Source of the DNA: Pseudarcicella hirudinis | Lineage (GTDB): Bacteria > Bacteroidota > Bacteroidia > Cytophagales > Spirosomataceae | Direction of reading: 5' to 3' | NCBI RefSeq assembly: GCF_900115665.1 | Contig: NZ_FOXH01000002.1 | Coordinates: 593,162 to 657,161, forward strand | DNA: 64,000 bases | Shown: positions 27,995-37,240 of the stretch, piece by piece | How the letters are laid out: each line of letters begins with the position of its first letter | Numbering within the stretch: position 1 is the stretch's first letter | Notes under the pieces: model-generated | The model's input: the letters and a program-made list of their open reading frames with translations, nothing else | What the model was told of the DNA's origin: nothing | Database searches by the model: none | Translations under genes and position numbers: made by a program

Positions 27995-28026
27995 CAAAAT
28001 TATAGTACATTTCCGTGATTTCCAAA
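27995..28026 (-). promoter_or_regulatory. Promoter of the 27476-27958 gene
   Basis: On the reverse strand TTTG is followed after about 20 bases by TAATTTTG, matching the Bacteroidota consensus at both elements. It lies about 37 bases before the start codon. Confidence 0.7.
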
Positions 28027-28209
28027 TCTTGATTTTTCACAATACAGAATAATATTCTATGAAAATTTCAAATTGCCAGATAAAAATGAAAGAAAGTCTA
28101 ATATTATGAAAATATTTCGAAATATAATTTTCATTTATTCCTGATAAGTTTATGAATATTTTTATTTTTAATTTTTTCAAAAAATGCAAATATTCTTTAA
28201 AAAGTACAA

Positions 28210-28770
28210 TTATTGATTGAATTTATTCATCGTTGGCTGTATCCCCTGAGTACAAAAACTCAGGATCATCTCACCCGCACGGTCTAAATACTCAGGAAGT
28301 TGCTCATATTCAGCTCCTTCAAAGTTTCCTAAAACATATTCTACCTGCCTTCCTTTTGCAAATTCATCTCCTACGCCAAACCTTAATCTTGCATAACTGT
28401 TACCACCAAGTACTTCTTCAATATTTCTTAAGCCGTTATGGCCGCCATGAGAGCCTTTGGGCTTTAAACGCAGCTTTCCGTAAGGTAATGCAATATCATC
28501 AGTTACAATCAGAATGTTTTCCGTTTCAATCTTCAGATCTTTCATCCAGTAATTGACTGCCTTCCCGCTTAAATTCATATAAGTAGTGGGCTTAATGAGA
28601 TGAATTTGTCGCCCTTTGTGTTTTATTTCCGCATGATAGGCGAGTCTTTCCATTGAAAATTTAGTCTCATAGGTACCGGCAAGCCGGTCTGCTACCAAAA
28701 AGCCAACATTGTGGCGGGTTAAAAGGTATTCAGGACCGATGTTTCCAAGACAGGCGATTAAGTATTTCAT
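28210..28770 (-). CDS. pth: Peptidyl-tRNA hydrolase
   Basis: A 186-residue enzyme that cleaves peptidyl-tRNA released from stalled ribosomes. It has the catalytic histidine H20 in TRHNVGF, KPTTYMNLSG, the conserved DDIALPYGKLRLKPKGSHGGHNGLRNI and RLRFGVG. The length is usual for bacterial Pth. It is divergent from the OmpA-family gene. No clear terminator was seen; the downstream 27959-28209 stretch is very AT-rich. Confidence 0.96.
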   Translation of the reverse strand: MKYLIACLGNIGPEYLLTRHNVGFLVADRLAGTYETKFSMERLAYHAEIKHKGRQIHLIKPTTYMNLSGKAVNYWMKDLKIETENILIVTDDIALPYGKLRLKPKGSHGGHNGLRNIEEVLGGNSYARLRFGVGDEFAKGRQVEYVLGNFEGAEYEQLPEYLDRAGEMILSFCTQGIQPTMNKFNQ

Positions 28771-28896
28771 AAAAAAAGTGTGATTATGGCTACGAATAGA
28801 CTAAAGTTTCGTTATTAGACTTTAGCGTTTTGAAAATTTTAATTTAGTGACTTTCCAATTGATCGGAGAGTATAAACAAAAACAGACGCAAATTAC

Positions 28897-28904
28897 TAAT
28901 TTTG
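28897..28904 (+). promoter_or_regulatory. -7 element fixing the OmpA-family start
   Basis: TAATTTTG matches the consensus and overlaps an in-frame TTG at 28902. That TTG would be at or upstream of the transcription start, so translation must begin at the ATG pair at 28923/28926. Confidence 0.5.
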
Positions 28905-28922
28905 TGTGTGACTATTCCTTTT

Positions 28923-31900
28923 ATGATGCCCCGAATCCTTTTAAATCGTTTTATAATTGTGGTTGCCCTTTTAGGTTTGGGAACCTCTTCCGTTTTTTCT
29001 CAGGAAAAGAGAAAACTACCTCCTCCTGTTAATACTTCAAAGTTTATCGAATTTGCCCCTTCTGTGAGTGCAGACGGGAAAACCCTCATTTTTGAATCTG
29101 ACCGTCAGGGAGACTGGAAATTATTTGAGTCGAAAAGAAACGGAAATCTTTGGTCTGTTCCGGTTGCCATACCCAAAATCAGCAATACATTTTTTGAAAA
29201 AGCCCCTTTGGGTGGCCCTTGCCTCAGTTATGATGGAAATTATCTGTTTTTCTCTGCCAGTAATAAGGATTCAGAAGGAAAGGAAGATATTTACTTTTCA
29301 GTAAGAGAAAAAAACGGCTGGTCAGCTCCCAGAAGCATTGGTGCTCCGATTAACTCTGCTGATTATGAAGGCTATCCTTCTGTTTCTCCGGATGGAAAGA
29401 AATTATATTTCGCCAGAGGAAAGCTGTTAGGAGAAATGAAGAAAGACCTGCAGCAGATGTGTTATAAAATAATGGTTTCGGAAAAGGGGAGTAACGGCAA
29501 CTGGGGAACTCCTGTTGAATTACCAGCACCTGTCAATATCGAATGTGAAAAAGCCCCGAGAATTATGCCTGATGGAAAAACATTAATTTTTTCATCAATC
29601 AGAAAAGAAGGACTTGGTGATTTTGACCTTTACAAGACTGAATTGCAGGCAAATGGAAGCTGGAGTAATCCTGAAAACCTGAAATTCGCCAATACCAGAG
29701 GATTGGATCAGTATGCTTCTGTTCCGGCTTGCGGAGATGTAATGTATTTTGTGCAGGATGGAGATATTTATACTTCTGCTGTTCCTTTTAATGTAACACT
29801 TGTTGTACAGGGATGGGTTACGGATTCTACAACCGGAAAAAGTCTGAGTGCTAAAATTAAAATATATGACGCAGACCAGCCTGACAGATTAAGTGCTGAG
29901 ATTGAAAGCAGCGGCGCAGAAGGACAATATACTTTTGTCGGTAAACCCAATAAAAAATATATTTTTGACATCAGTGAACCGGGATATCATCGCAAAAAAA
30001 GGGTAGTGGATCTGACTATTCTGAAATCATGCGAAGGACTTGAAATTCCGTTGAGATTAAGACCTTTGGCAGAGAAAGAGCCGGAGGCTGTTGATTATCA
30101 CCTTGCTTTTGAAGCGGTAGATGCCCAGACTAATTTGAAAATCCCTGCGGTTTTTGAAACCTCTGATACCAAAACAGGGCAAAAAACAGTGTTCAGAAAT
30201 GATGCACAGACTTTACAAAGTAGCGGAACATTCAGGTTAAAGCAAAAATATGCAGTTAATGCTTCACTTAAAGGATATAAATCCGAGAGTATAGCTTTGC
30301 AGGTGGATGAAGTAAAAGGACTGGATCCGGTAAGAACAATTCGTTTACAGCCTTCTTCCTACAATTTTAAAATAAGGGCTTATAATAGTGAAATTAAAAA
30401 TGAAGCGCTGAAAGACATTAAGGTTAAAATCACCGACATCGCTTCAAATCAGTCATTTGAGCTTGAGGCTCCCAAAGGTGGATTATTAGTTGAAACTAAT
30501 CTCCAGAATGACAGGCAATATAAAGTTGAGATTTCAGCGGATCTCATGCTGTCCAATGAGCAGATTATTCGTAAAACACCTAATCTTGAGATGTTTCAGC
30601 TGTTATTGGCACCGAAACAGGGAGCTGTGTTTCTTTTTACGGCCATAGATGCTAAAACTTCAGAGGTTATCGGAGCAAGCTTTAAGGTAACTTCCTCAAA
30701 AACCGGAAAAGAATTTAAAGGGACGACTACTGCCACAAATTCACAATTTGGCGTAAGTCTTTATAAAAGTGACAGCCTGAAAGTAGAATTGAATGCTAAG
30801 GGCTATCAGCCGACAATTCAGACTTTTGGTGTAGGCAACTTTTCATTGGGAGAAAGAAGAGAATATTCTGTTAAAATGATCCCCGAAAAATTCAGTCTTA
30901 CCATTTTAGTGTTAGAAGAAGGTAGCCAGAAAGTGATCAAATCAGCCCTGGTAAAATTAAAAGACCTGAGTGATGAAAGTCAGATTCCGGTAACCAACAG
31001 AGCAGAGGCAGATGGTTTTATAGCAAATATTAAACGTAAGGGACAATATGAACTCGCTCTTGAATCACCGGAGTATGCTTCCAAAACTCAGAAAATAGAT
31101 CAGATTCCTGAAAATGGTATTTTGAAAGTATATCTGTCCCGTCAGAAAAACTTGTCCGTTACCTTTAACGTAATTGATGCCCAGACCGGAAAACCGGTAA
31201 AAGCTGATATGCATATAAAACTGGAAAAGTCTAACAAGATATTTACAGCTGAGAAAGTTTCGGATTACGAGGTGAAGATTACGGCATTGGAAGTATTTAC
31301 GATTGAAACTTCTTCAACAGGGTATAAGTCGAAGATCAGCACTTATAACATGTCAGATTTTAATCCCAACAAGAAATATGATTATGAAGTAAGGTTGGAA
31401 AAAGCTCCTTTTGTCTTAGAAATTAAGGCAATAAATATTCTGACTAAAGCACCTTTAAAAGAAGCTCAGTATAAAATTACGGATTTGTCAACCAACCAAA
31501 GCCTGAAAGCATTACCGGAAATGAAAGAAGGTATTGCCAGTGTAGGATTGAACCAGGATGTGAAATATTCACTTGAAATTACGGCGGATGGTTTTGAGCC
31601 TTTTCAGGAAAATTTATCAAAACTGAGCCAGAATCAAATGACTTTCGGCTTAAAACCGAAAACAGGAGAATCGGCAGTTATTCTTGAATTGAAAGATGCG
31701 GTTAGCGGGAAAAAATTAGCAGGGACTTTCAAGCTTACGCACCAAAAGAGTCAGAAGACCATCAATAGCAAGACTAACGAAGGCACGATGGATGTAAAAG
31801 TACCTCTGACCCAGATTGAAAACTATAAAATAGAAGTTTCAGTAAAGGGATATCCTGTTAAAGTTGAGAATTTTGATTATCCTCAGCTTGGTAAAATTGT

Positions 31901-33152
31901 AAGTAAATTAATTGTTTTGGTAAAAGAAGCTTCCGTATTGGGTTTGAAAGCAGTTGATGAAGCCACTAAAAAACCGGTAAAGGATGTGGTTTATTCAGTA
32001 CTTGAAATGCCGAATAGTATTTTGGCAGGTTCTTCTGTTAAAGTTCCTGCCGGGATTACAGGCTTTAATGTAAAACCTGGTAAAGAATACCTTATTAAAG
32101 CCAAAGCTCAGGGTTTTATAGACTATGAAGAAAAATATCTTGTAGGTTCTGAGGATACCGTTAAAACGATTCTGTTGAAAACAATCCAGAAATCGGCTTT
32201 GTCATTTTATGTTATTGATGCCCAGATCCAGAATCGGATTCCTGCCCTTGTAAGCGTTATTGCTCCTTCAGGAGAGACTATTGCAAAAGGGAATACAGAT
32301 GCGCTTAAAACAGATTTAAAGACAGTTCTGCAACATGGAATGAGCTACACAATCAGGGCTTCATCAAAAGGATACAAGAGTTTTGAAGGAAAAATAAAAG
32401 CAGATAGTTCAACCACCGGCAAAGAAGCAGTTTCTGTAATTGCACTTTCCAGAGAAACAGAACCTTTCACTTTCAGAGTACTTGATAATCAGACAAAAAA
32501 GGCTGTATTGAATAGCAATGTGAAAATTTCGGATCTCAAATCAGGACAACTTATAGCTTTTTCTCAAAATGGAGAATCTTATGCAGCACAATTGGTAGCT
32601 TCTGCAAATTATAAGATTGAGGTTGATGCGGAAGGTTATGCCTCTGCCGTTGAGCGGATAGAGCCTGCTAAACTTACGGGTAAAAAAGATATTTTTCTGG
32701 AAAAGAAAAAGGCTGCAATTGTAGCTCAGACGCCTGTGCTTTCTTCCGCAACAGAATCTCCTAAAGTTGAATTACCCGAAAGTAAAAGTTCTTTTGATAA
32801 AATTGAAAAAGGTAAATCAATTGTTCTGGATAATGTATATTTCTTACAGGGAAGTTTTATTCTGCAAACAGAATCATATCCTCAGCTGGAAAAAGTAACT
32901 AATATGCTGAAAGCCAATCCGGGAGTAAAGATTCAGATTTCAGGTCATACCGATAATGTGGGAGATCCCAGATTAAACGTTGCACTTTCAGAAAACAGGG
33001 CAAAAGTTATTCTGAACTATCTGGTAAGTAAGGGAATTGATGACAGCAGATTATTTTATAAAGGATACGGAGGAGCCAATCCGGTAGCTCCGAATGATAC
33101 AGAAGATAACAAGAAGAAAAACCGCAGGGTTGAAATTACCGGAATAGAGTAG
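28923..33152 (+). CDS. OmpA-family protein with PD40 propeller and tandem beta-sandwich modules
   Basis: About 1409 residues. After a signal peptide (RFIIVVALLGLGTSSVFSQ) comes a WD40-like PD40 propeller (APSVSADGKTLIFESDRQG, YPSVSPDGKKLYFARGK). From about residue 290 to 1260 there are about eleven repeats of some 90 residues, each opening with a pattern such as FNVIDAQTGKPVKA or FTAIDAKTSEVIGA; they resemble carboxypeptidase-regulatory folds. The C-terminus is an OmpA peptidoglycan-binding domain (ISGHTDNVGD, LSENRAKVILNYLV, NRRVEITG). The order PD40-CRD-OmpA recalls PorE of the type IX secretion system, but the TPR part is missing and the modules are greatly multiplied. An envelope role anchored to peptidoglycan is likely. 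Confidence 0.85.
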   Translation: MMPRILLNRFIIVVALLGLGTSSVFSQEKRKLPPPVNTSKFIEFAPSVSADGKTLIFESDRQGDWKLFESKRNGNLWSVPVAIPKISNTFFEKAPLGGPCLSYDGNYLFFSASNKDSEGKEDIYFSVREKNGWSAPRSIGAPINSADYEGYPSVSPDGKKLYFARGKLLGEMKKDLQQMCYKIMVSEKGSNGNWGTPVELPAPVNIECEKAPRIMPDGKTLIFSSIRKEGLGDFDLYKTELQANGSWSNPENLKFANTRGLDQYASVPACGDVMYFVQDGDIYTSAVPFNVTLVVQGWVTDSTTGKSLSAKIKIYDADQPDRLSAEIESSGAEGQYTFVGKPNKKYIFDISEPGYHRKKRVVDLTILKSCEGLEIPLRLRPLAEKEPEAVDYHLAFEAVDAQTNLKIPAVFETSDTKTGQKTVFRNDAQTLQSSGTFRLKQKYAVNASLKGYKSESIALQVDEVKGLDPVRTIRLQPSSYNFKIRAYNSEIKNEALKDIKVKITDIASNQSFELEAPKGGLLVETNLQNDRQYKVEISADLMLSNEQIIRKTPNLEMFQLLLAPKQGAVFLFTAIDAKTSEVIGASFKVTSSKTGKEFKGTTTATNSQFGVSLYKSDSLKVELNAKGYQPTIQTFGVGNFSLGERREYSVKMIPEKFSLTILVLEEGSQKVIKSALVKLKDLSDESQIPVTNRAEADGFIANIKRKGQYELALESPEYASKTQKIDQIPENGILKVYLSRQKNLSVTFNVIDAQTGKPVKADMHIKLEKSNKIFTAEKVSDYEVKITALEVFTIETSSTGYKSKISTYNMSDFNPNKKYDYEVRLEKAPFVLEIKAINILTKAPLKEAQYKITDLSTNQSLKALPEMKEGIASVGLNQDVKYSLEITADGFEPFQENLSKLSQNQMTFGLKPKTGESAVILELKDAVSGKKLAGTFKLTHQKSQKTINSKTNEGTMDVKVPLTQIENYKIEVSVKGYPVKVENFDYPQLGKIVSKLIVLVKEASVLGLKAVDEATKKPVKDVVYSVLEMPNSILAGSSVKVPAGITGFNVKPGKEYLIKAKAQGFIDYEEKYLVGSEDTVKTILLKTIQKSALSFYVIDAQIQNRIPALVSVIAPSGETIAKGNTDALKTDLKTVLQHGMSYTIRASSKGYKSFEGKIKADSSTTGKEAVSVIALSRETEPFTFRVLDNQTKKAVLNSNVKISDLKSGQLIAFSQNGESYAAQLVASANYKIEVDAEGYASAVERIEPAKLTGKKDIFLEKKKAAIVAQTPVLSSATESPKVELPESKSSFDKIEKGKSIVLDNVYFLQGSFILQTESYPQLEKVTNMLKANPGVKIQISGHTDNVGDPRLNVALSENRAKVILNYLVSKGIDDSRLFYKGYGGANPVAPNDTEDNKKKNRRVEITGIE

Positions 33153-33261
33153 GAGCTGAAAGCGTAAAAACCAAGCATATCCTTTGAATTCAGGGTAGAT
33201 AATTTCAAGAGATTTCCCAAATTGAAGGTTATTACCTGAAAACAATAAAAAACGCGCAACT

Positions 33262-34035
33262 ATGAAAATAAAGAGTCAGATTATCAGTGCTTTAGCCATA
33301 ATTCTTGTTTGCATGCTTCAATTTCAGACGCAGGCTCACAGCAAAGATCCTAATTCAAGGCTTTTTGAACTTCGGACTTATTATGCAAGCGAAGGGAAAT
33401 TCGAAGATTTAATGTCCCGCTTCAGAAATCATACCCTAAAGTATTTCAAAAAGCATAAAATGAAACTTGAAGGGTTCTGGATACCGATTGACAATAAAGA
33501 GAATAAACTGGTGTATGTACTTTCATATCCTGACAGGGAAGCCAGAGAAAAGTCATGGAAGGATTTTATGGCGGATAAAGGTTGGATTGAAGTCATGAAG
33601 GCAAGTGCCGTAAATGGTGAAATTGTTGCTAAAGTTGAGGCAACCTTTTTAAAAACTACCGATTTTTCAGCCAATAACCTGAAATCATCGGGAGACAGGG
33701 TTTTTGAACTGCGCACGTATAAAACTACGCTTAACCACCTTCCTAATTTGTTGGAGCGTTTCAGAGATCATACCTGTAAATTGTTTGAAAATCATGGAAT
33801 GACCAACATTATTTACTGGACACCAACCGATAAAGACCAGGGAGCAGATGATACCCTGATTTATTTTCTGACTCATAAAAGTAAGGAGGCAGGTTTACAA
33901 TCCTTTAAAGAGTTTGGTGCAGATCCTCAGTGGCAGGCAGTCAGAAAAGCCTCAGAAGAAAAAGCTGGAGGTTCTCTGACCGTTTCAGTAAAATCTGAGT
34001 ATATGATTCCAGCTGATTTTTCTCCTTTGAAATAA
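33262..34035 (+). CDS. Exported NIPSNAP-family protein
   Basis: A 257-residue protein with a signal peptide (SQIISALAIILVCMLQFQTQAHS). It contains two NIPSNAP modules, beginning RLFELRTYYASEGKFEDL near residue 32 and RVFELRTYKTTLNHLPNL near residue 145. Each has a ferredoxin-like fold with an RFRxHT segment and a later aromatic motif (FWIPID, YWTPTD). Biochemical function is unknown across the family. It follows the OmpA-family gene after 109 bases on the same strand and could be co-transcribed. Confidence 0.88.
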   Translation: MKIKSQIISALAIILVCMLQFQTQAHSKDPNSRLFELRTYYASEGKFEDLMSRFRNHTLKYFKKHKMKLEGFWIPIDNKENKLVYVLSYPDREAREKSWKDFMADKGWIEVMKASAVNGEIVAKVEATFLKTTDFSANNLKSSGDRVFELRTYKTTLNHLPNLLERFRDHTCKLFENHGMTNIIYWTPTDKDQGADDTLIYFLTHKSKEAGLQSFKEFGADPQWQAVRKASEEKAGGSLTVSVKSEYMIPADFSPLK

Positions 34036-34054
34036 AAATTGAACCTTAGTGACT

Positions 34055-34117
34055 AACTTGCGGAAATTTGAATGTTTATGCTTCAGGCAGAATGTTCAGA
34101 TCTCCGCAAGTTTAGTT
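34055..34117 (+). terminator. Weak terminator after NIPSNAP gene
   Basis: AACTTGCGGA (34055-34064) pairs with TCCGCAAGTT (34103-34112), a 10-bp stem with a long loop, followed by TAGTTTTA. Confidence 0.45.
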
Positions 34118-34208
34118 TTATATGAATTGTAAAAGATTCTTTTTTGCGTTTATCAAATTCAGAACCTCTTGAAATTGAGAAGAGGGTTGATACAAAAACT
34201 TAGAAAAT

Positions 34209-34961
34209 ATGTCAAAATTAGCTTTTATTACAGGCGCAACTTCAGGAATAGGTTTAGCAACGGCAGAAGCATTTGCCGATTTGGGAATTAACCTGATTCT
34301 TTGTGGAAGAAGAATCGAGCGTCTTTATGAAATTCAGCAGCAGCTTTCAGAAAAGGTAAATGTGAATATCCTGACTTTCGATGTAAGAAATAAAGAAGAA
34401 GTTGAAAAAGCAATTGCTACCCTTCCGGAAGATTTACGGAATATTGATATTTTATTGAATAATGCCGGAAATGCACATGGACTGGGACCGATTCAGGATG
34501 GGCATCTGGAGGATTGGGATGCAATGATCGATGGTAATGTAAAAGGTCTGTTATATGTTTCCAAAGCGATAATGCCTTTTATGATTGCGAGAAAGAAAGG
34601 TCATATTATAAACCTCAGTTCGATTGCCGGAAAGCAGACTTATCCGAATGGAAATGTCTATTGTGCTTCTAAAGCGGCCGTTGAAGCTATCTCAGAGGGA
34701 ATGAGACTTGATCTGAACCCTTATGGTATCAAAGTAACAAATGTAGCACCCGGAGCAGTAGAAACTGAATTCTCACTGGTAAGGTTTAAAGGAGATGAAA
34801 GCCGTGCTGAAGCAGTTTATAAAGGTTTTACTCCATTGAGTCCTCAGGATGTAGCAGAAATTATTGCCTTCGCCGTCACCAGACCCGCTCATGTGGTAAT
34901 GGCTGATATTACCTTATTCCCAACCGCCCAGGCATCAGCAATGCTTTTGAAGAAAGAATAG
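34209..34961 (+). CDS. SDR-family NAD(P)-dependent oxidoreductase
   Basis: A 250-residue classical short-chain dehydrogenase. It has TGATSGIG at residues 8-15, LCGRR (an arginine pattern favouring NADP), LNNAGNAHG, the catalytic serine in NLSSIAGKQTYP and Y-x-x-x-K in VYCASKAAVE, then NVAPGAVETEF. It resembles E. coli YdfG-type 3-hydroxy acid dehydrogenases, but the substrate cannot be read from sequence. It is bounded by a weak terminator before it and a repeat array after it. Confidence 0.92.
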   Translation: MSKLAFITGATSGIGLATAEAFADLGINLILCGRRIERLYEIQQQLSEKVNVNILTFDVRNKEEVEKAIATLPEDLRNIDILLNNAGNAHGLGPIQDGHLEDWDAMIDGNVKGLLYVSKAIMPFMIARKKGHIINLSSIAGKQTYPNGNVYCASKAAVEAISEGMRLDLNPYGIKVTNVAPGAVETEFSLVRFKGDESRAEAVYKGFTPLSPQDVAEIIAFAVTRPAHVVMADITLFPTAQASAMLLKKE

Positions 34962-34977
34962 ACACAACCTTTTTTTT

Positions 34978-35178
34978 CTATGTGCCCTATATGCCTATGT
35001 GATTACAATATGAGGAAGTAAAACCTCTATGTGCTCTATATGCCTATGTGGTTACAATGTTTCTATATTCCCTTTATGCCTATGTGGTTGCAATATGAGG
35101 AACTAAAACCCCTATGTGCCCTATATGTCTATGTGGTTACAATGTTTCTATGTTTCCTTTATGCCTATGTGGTTGCAA
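34978..35178 (+). repeat. Five 31-base CTATGTG-type repeat units
   Basis: Units of the form CTATGTGCCCTATATGCC then TATGTGGTTACAA start at 34978, 35027, 35063, 35112 and 35148. Units 2-3 and 4-5 with their spacers form an 85-base tandem duplication. Related copies occur at 43475, 45971 and 58788-58963. The array fills most of the 34962-35276 gap. Confidence 0.85.
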
Positions 35179-35195
35179 TGTGGACATACAAAGTA

Positions 35196-35226
35196 AAAAA
35201 GCCCGGAGCTGAGAACTCCGGGCTTT
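35196..35226 (-). terminator. Terminator of the 35277-35951 gene
   Basis: AAAGCCCGGAG and CTCCGGGCTTT form an 11-bp perfect stem; on the reverse strand it is followed by six T residues. Confidence 0.85.
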
Positions 35227-35276
35227 AATGGAATGAGGGGTTTTTGACGAGACAAATAACGGCAAATCTGTCAAAA

Positions 35277-35951
35277 TCATTTAGAAAGCTTCGTTACAAG
35301 TGAAGAACCCATTGGCTTTTCTCCTTTGAAAGATTCACTTTTAATTACCCCTACATTGGGACAAAACCATTCATTGACAGTAAATGTCATATTAAAAATG
35401 GTTTTTAACGACTCCGTACTCGTAATTTTATAACAGTCAAAAGTTCCGGCAGGAGTAGTGACTGATTCTTTTCCGGTCACTTTTCTGTCGGTAATTTTTA
35501 GCAGAATAGTCATGATTTTCATCCCTCCGGAATAAGCTTCCGCTGTGAACTCATTTTCGGGAAGTGTTGCACCTACACTCAGATCAGAAGGATAATTAAG
35601 ATAAGTATCGGCACTTTTAATTTCCATATCTTTCATGCCGGACATTTGCTCCTGAGGTAACATTGTTTTCATACTCATAGAAAACACACCCCCTGAACAT
35701 TTATAAGTACCTTCTCCGGCAAGAGTTTCCTTCCCTTTTTTATCCGTTATTCTGGTACTTACTTTCGATTCGTTTCCGGTGGAAGAAATCACTTTGTACG
35801 AGATCTTCCCGATAGGCTCTCCTTTTTTATCATAATTGGTCATTTCCATCTCGGTATTGTTTGTCAGCAAAGCAAATCCGCAGTTTTGTGCAAAACTGTG
35901 AGCCGTTGCCGATACTGAGAGTACAAGAGCAATAAGTAAAGACTTTTTCAT
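35277..35951 (-). CDS. Exported protein, DUF3108-like
   Basis: A 224-residue protein with a signal peptide (MKKSLLIALVLSVSATAHSFAQ). The mature region is mostly beta, with alternating hydrophobic residues. It has NCGFALLTNNTEMEMTNYD at the start, a single internal cysteine in GTYKCSGGVFSM, then GTFDCYKITSTES and a closing VNEWFCPNVGVIKSESF. The last motif (VxEWFxPxVGxVKxE) is typical of DUF3108-like periplasmic proteins. Function unknown. Confidence 0.75.
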   Translation of the reverse strand: MKKSLLIALVLSVSATAHSFAQNCGFALLTNNTEMEMTNYDKKGEPIGKISYKVISSTGNESKVSTRITDKKGKETLAGEGTYKCSGGVFSMSMKTMLPQEQMSGMKDMEIKSADTYLNYPSDLSVGATLPENEFTAEAYSGGMKIMTILLKITDRKVTGKESVTTPAGTFDCYKITSTESLKTIFNMTFTVNEWFCPNVGVIKSESFKGEKPMGSSLVTKLSK

Positions 35952-36156
35952 TGTAGTTAATTATTTAGAATATAAGATATTGAGAACCAGTATTCTTTAG
36001 ATATTTTTCTGAAGAAAAGTTAAAAACAGAGACGCTTCAAATTTAAATAGAAGGTAAATAGAAAGAAACGGATAAAAGCGTTTTTTAGTAAGTGGTAAAG
36101 ACGGAAGAAGTTACGAAAAAATAATAATTTTCTCAATATTCTGAAGGAGGGAAACA

Positions 36157-36185
36157 AAAAAGAACTACCCGTGGATAGTTCTTTT
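36157..36185 (-). terminator. Terminator of rlmB
   Basis: AAAAGAACTA and TAGTTCTTTT flank a short GC loop; on the reverse strand the stem continues into TTTTTTG. Confidence 0.75.
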
Positions 36186-36208
36186 GGACTGTCAGTAATT
36201 AAAAGAAT

Positions 36209-37012
36209 TTACACCAGTGATCTCTGACGGATAGCTTCATACAGAATGACCCCGTTTGCTACAGAAACGTTCAGAGAACCAACTCTTCCTGCCATTGGAA
36301 TATTTGCCAGCTGATCTGCTCTTCGCATTAAATCATCAGAGATACCGTCCTCTTCCGAGCCCATAATAATGGCGGTAGGAATGGTAAAATCTACATCGTA
36401 AATCGTTTTTTCTACTTTTTCCGAACAGGCAACCACCTGAATACCAGAATCCTGAAGATACTTTACCGTTTCAGACAGACTATTTTCTCTGCAAACAGGA
36501 AGGAAATTCAGTGCGCCGGAAGAAGTCTTCATCGCATCCGCATTAATCTGGGCAGCACCACGCGTCGGGACAACGATTGCCTGTACTCCCGCACATTCTG
36601 CAGTACGTGCAATGGCACCAAAATTTCTTACATCGGTAACTCTGTCCAAAATCAGAATAAATGGTGTTTTTCCCTGCTCATACACATCTGCCACAACATT
36701 TTCAAGTTTTACGTAATTGATAGCTGAAACAAACGCAATGACGCCCTGATGGTTTTTTCTGGTAATTCTGTCTAATTTCTCAGAAGGAACTTTCTGAACC
36801 GGAACACCTCTCATTCTGGCAAATTCCAGAATTTCAATGCTTCCCAGTTCTCTCTGGACTAATATCTTTTCAATTTCCTTTCCGGCTCTCAAAGATTCAA
36901 GAACAGGCTGAATCCCGAAAACCAGATCTTTATTGTCTGCCTTGGGAGTAGTAAAATGCCTGAATTGTTTTTTGCCGTCCGGACGGCTATTAAAGTTGTC
37001 TTTGTTTTCCAT
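36209..37012 (-). CDS. rlmB: 23S rRNA (guanosine-2'-O-)-methyltransferase RlmB
   Basis: A 267-residue SPOUT methyltransferase of the TrmH family. After a 30-residue polar N-terminus comes the substrate-binding domain (LVFGIQPVLESLRAG, IEKILVQREL). The knotted catalytic domain has LILDRVTDVRNFGAIARTAE, an asparagine/arginine pair in that motif, IMGSEEDGISDDL and the C-terminal SLNVSVANGVILYEA. It uses SAM to methylate G2251 (E. coli numbering) in the P loop. A TrmH-like relative acting on tRNA is the main alternative. Confidence 0.92.
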   Translation of the reverse strand: MENKDNFNSRPDGKKQFRHFTTPKADNKDLVFGIQPVLESLRAGKEIEKILVQRELGSIEILEFARMRGVPVQKVPSEKLDRITRKNHQGVIAFVSAINYVKLENVVADVYEQGKTPFILILDRVTDVRNFGAIARTAECAGVQAIVVPTRGAAQINADAMKTSSGALNFLPVCRENSLSETVKYLQDSGIQVVACSEKVEKTIYDVDFTIPTAIIMGSEEDGISDDLMRRADQLANIPMAGRVGSLNVSVANGVILYEAIRQRSLV

Positions 37013-37174
37013 ATATTGTATTGATCAATGCAAGCCCCGGTAAAAGCCAGATTCGGCAATCAGGATTTCAATTGAGATATTACTGATTTTTTGGCGACAG
37101 GGATTGAAAACACAAAGGTCGGAAAGATTTCGGCAGGAAACAAAAACAAGCCCGGAATCTGACGTTTATATGCA

Positions 37175-37213
37175 AAAAAGGGTGGTGAAATTAATCTTTT
37201 CACCACCCTTTTC
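37175..37213 (-). terminator. Terminator of the GWxTD gene
   Basis: AAAGGGTGGTGAAA pairs with TTTCACCACCCTTT; on the reverse strand T residues follow. It lies 28 bases after the GWxTD stop codon. Confidence 0.85.
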
Positions 37214-37240
37214 ATCTTTGTGAAAAATATTGATATTCAA

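Noticed and set aside
28801..28825. CTAAAGT / ACTTTAG hairpin between pth and the OmpA-family gene
   Set aside because: Only seven pairs, no T tract, and in a divergent gap; not enough to call a terminator or operator.
34978..35178. Possible CRISPR array in the CTATGTG repeats
   Set aside because: Intervals are unequal, spacers are short and themselves repeated, and units vary internally; this is a tandem/dispersed repeat.
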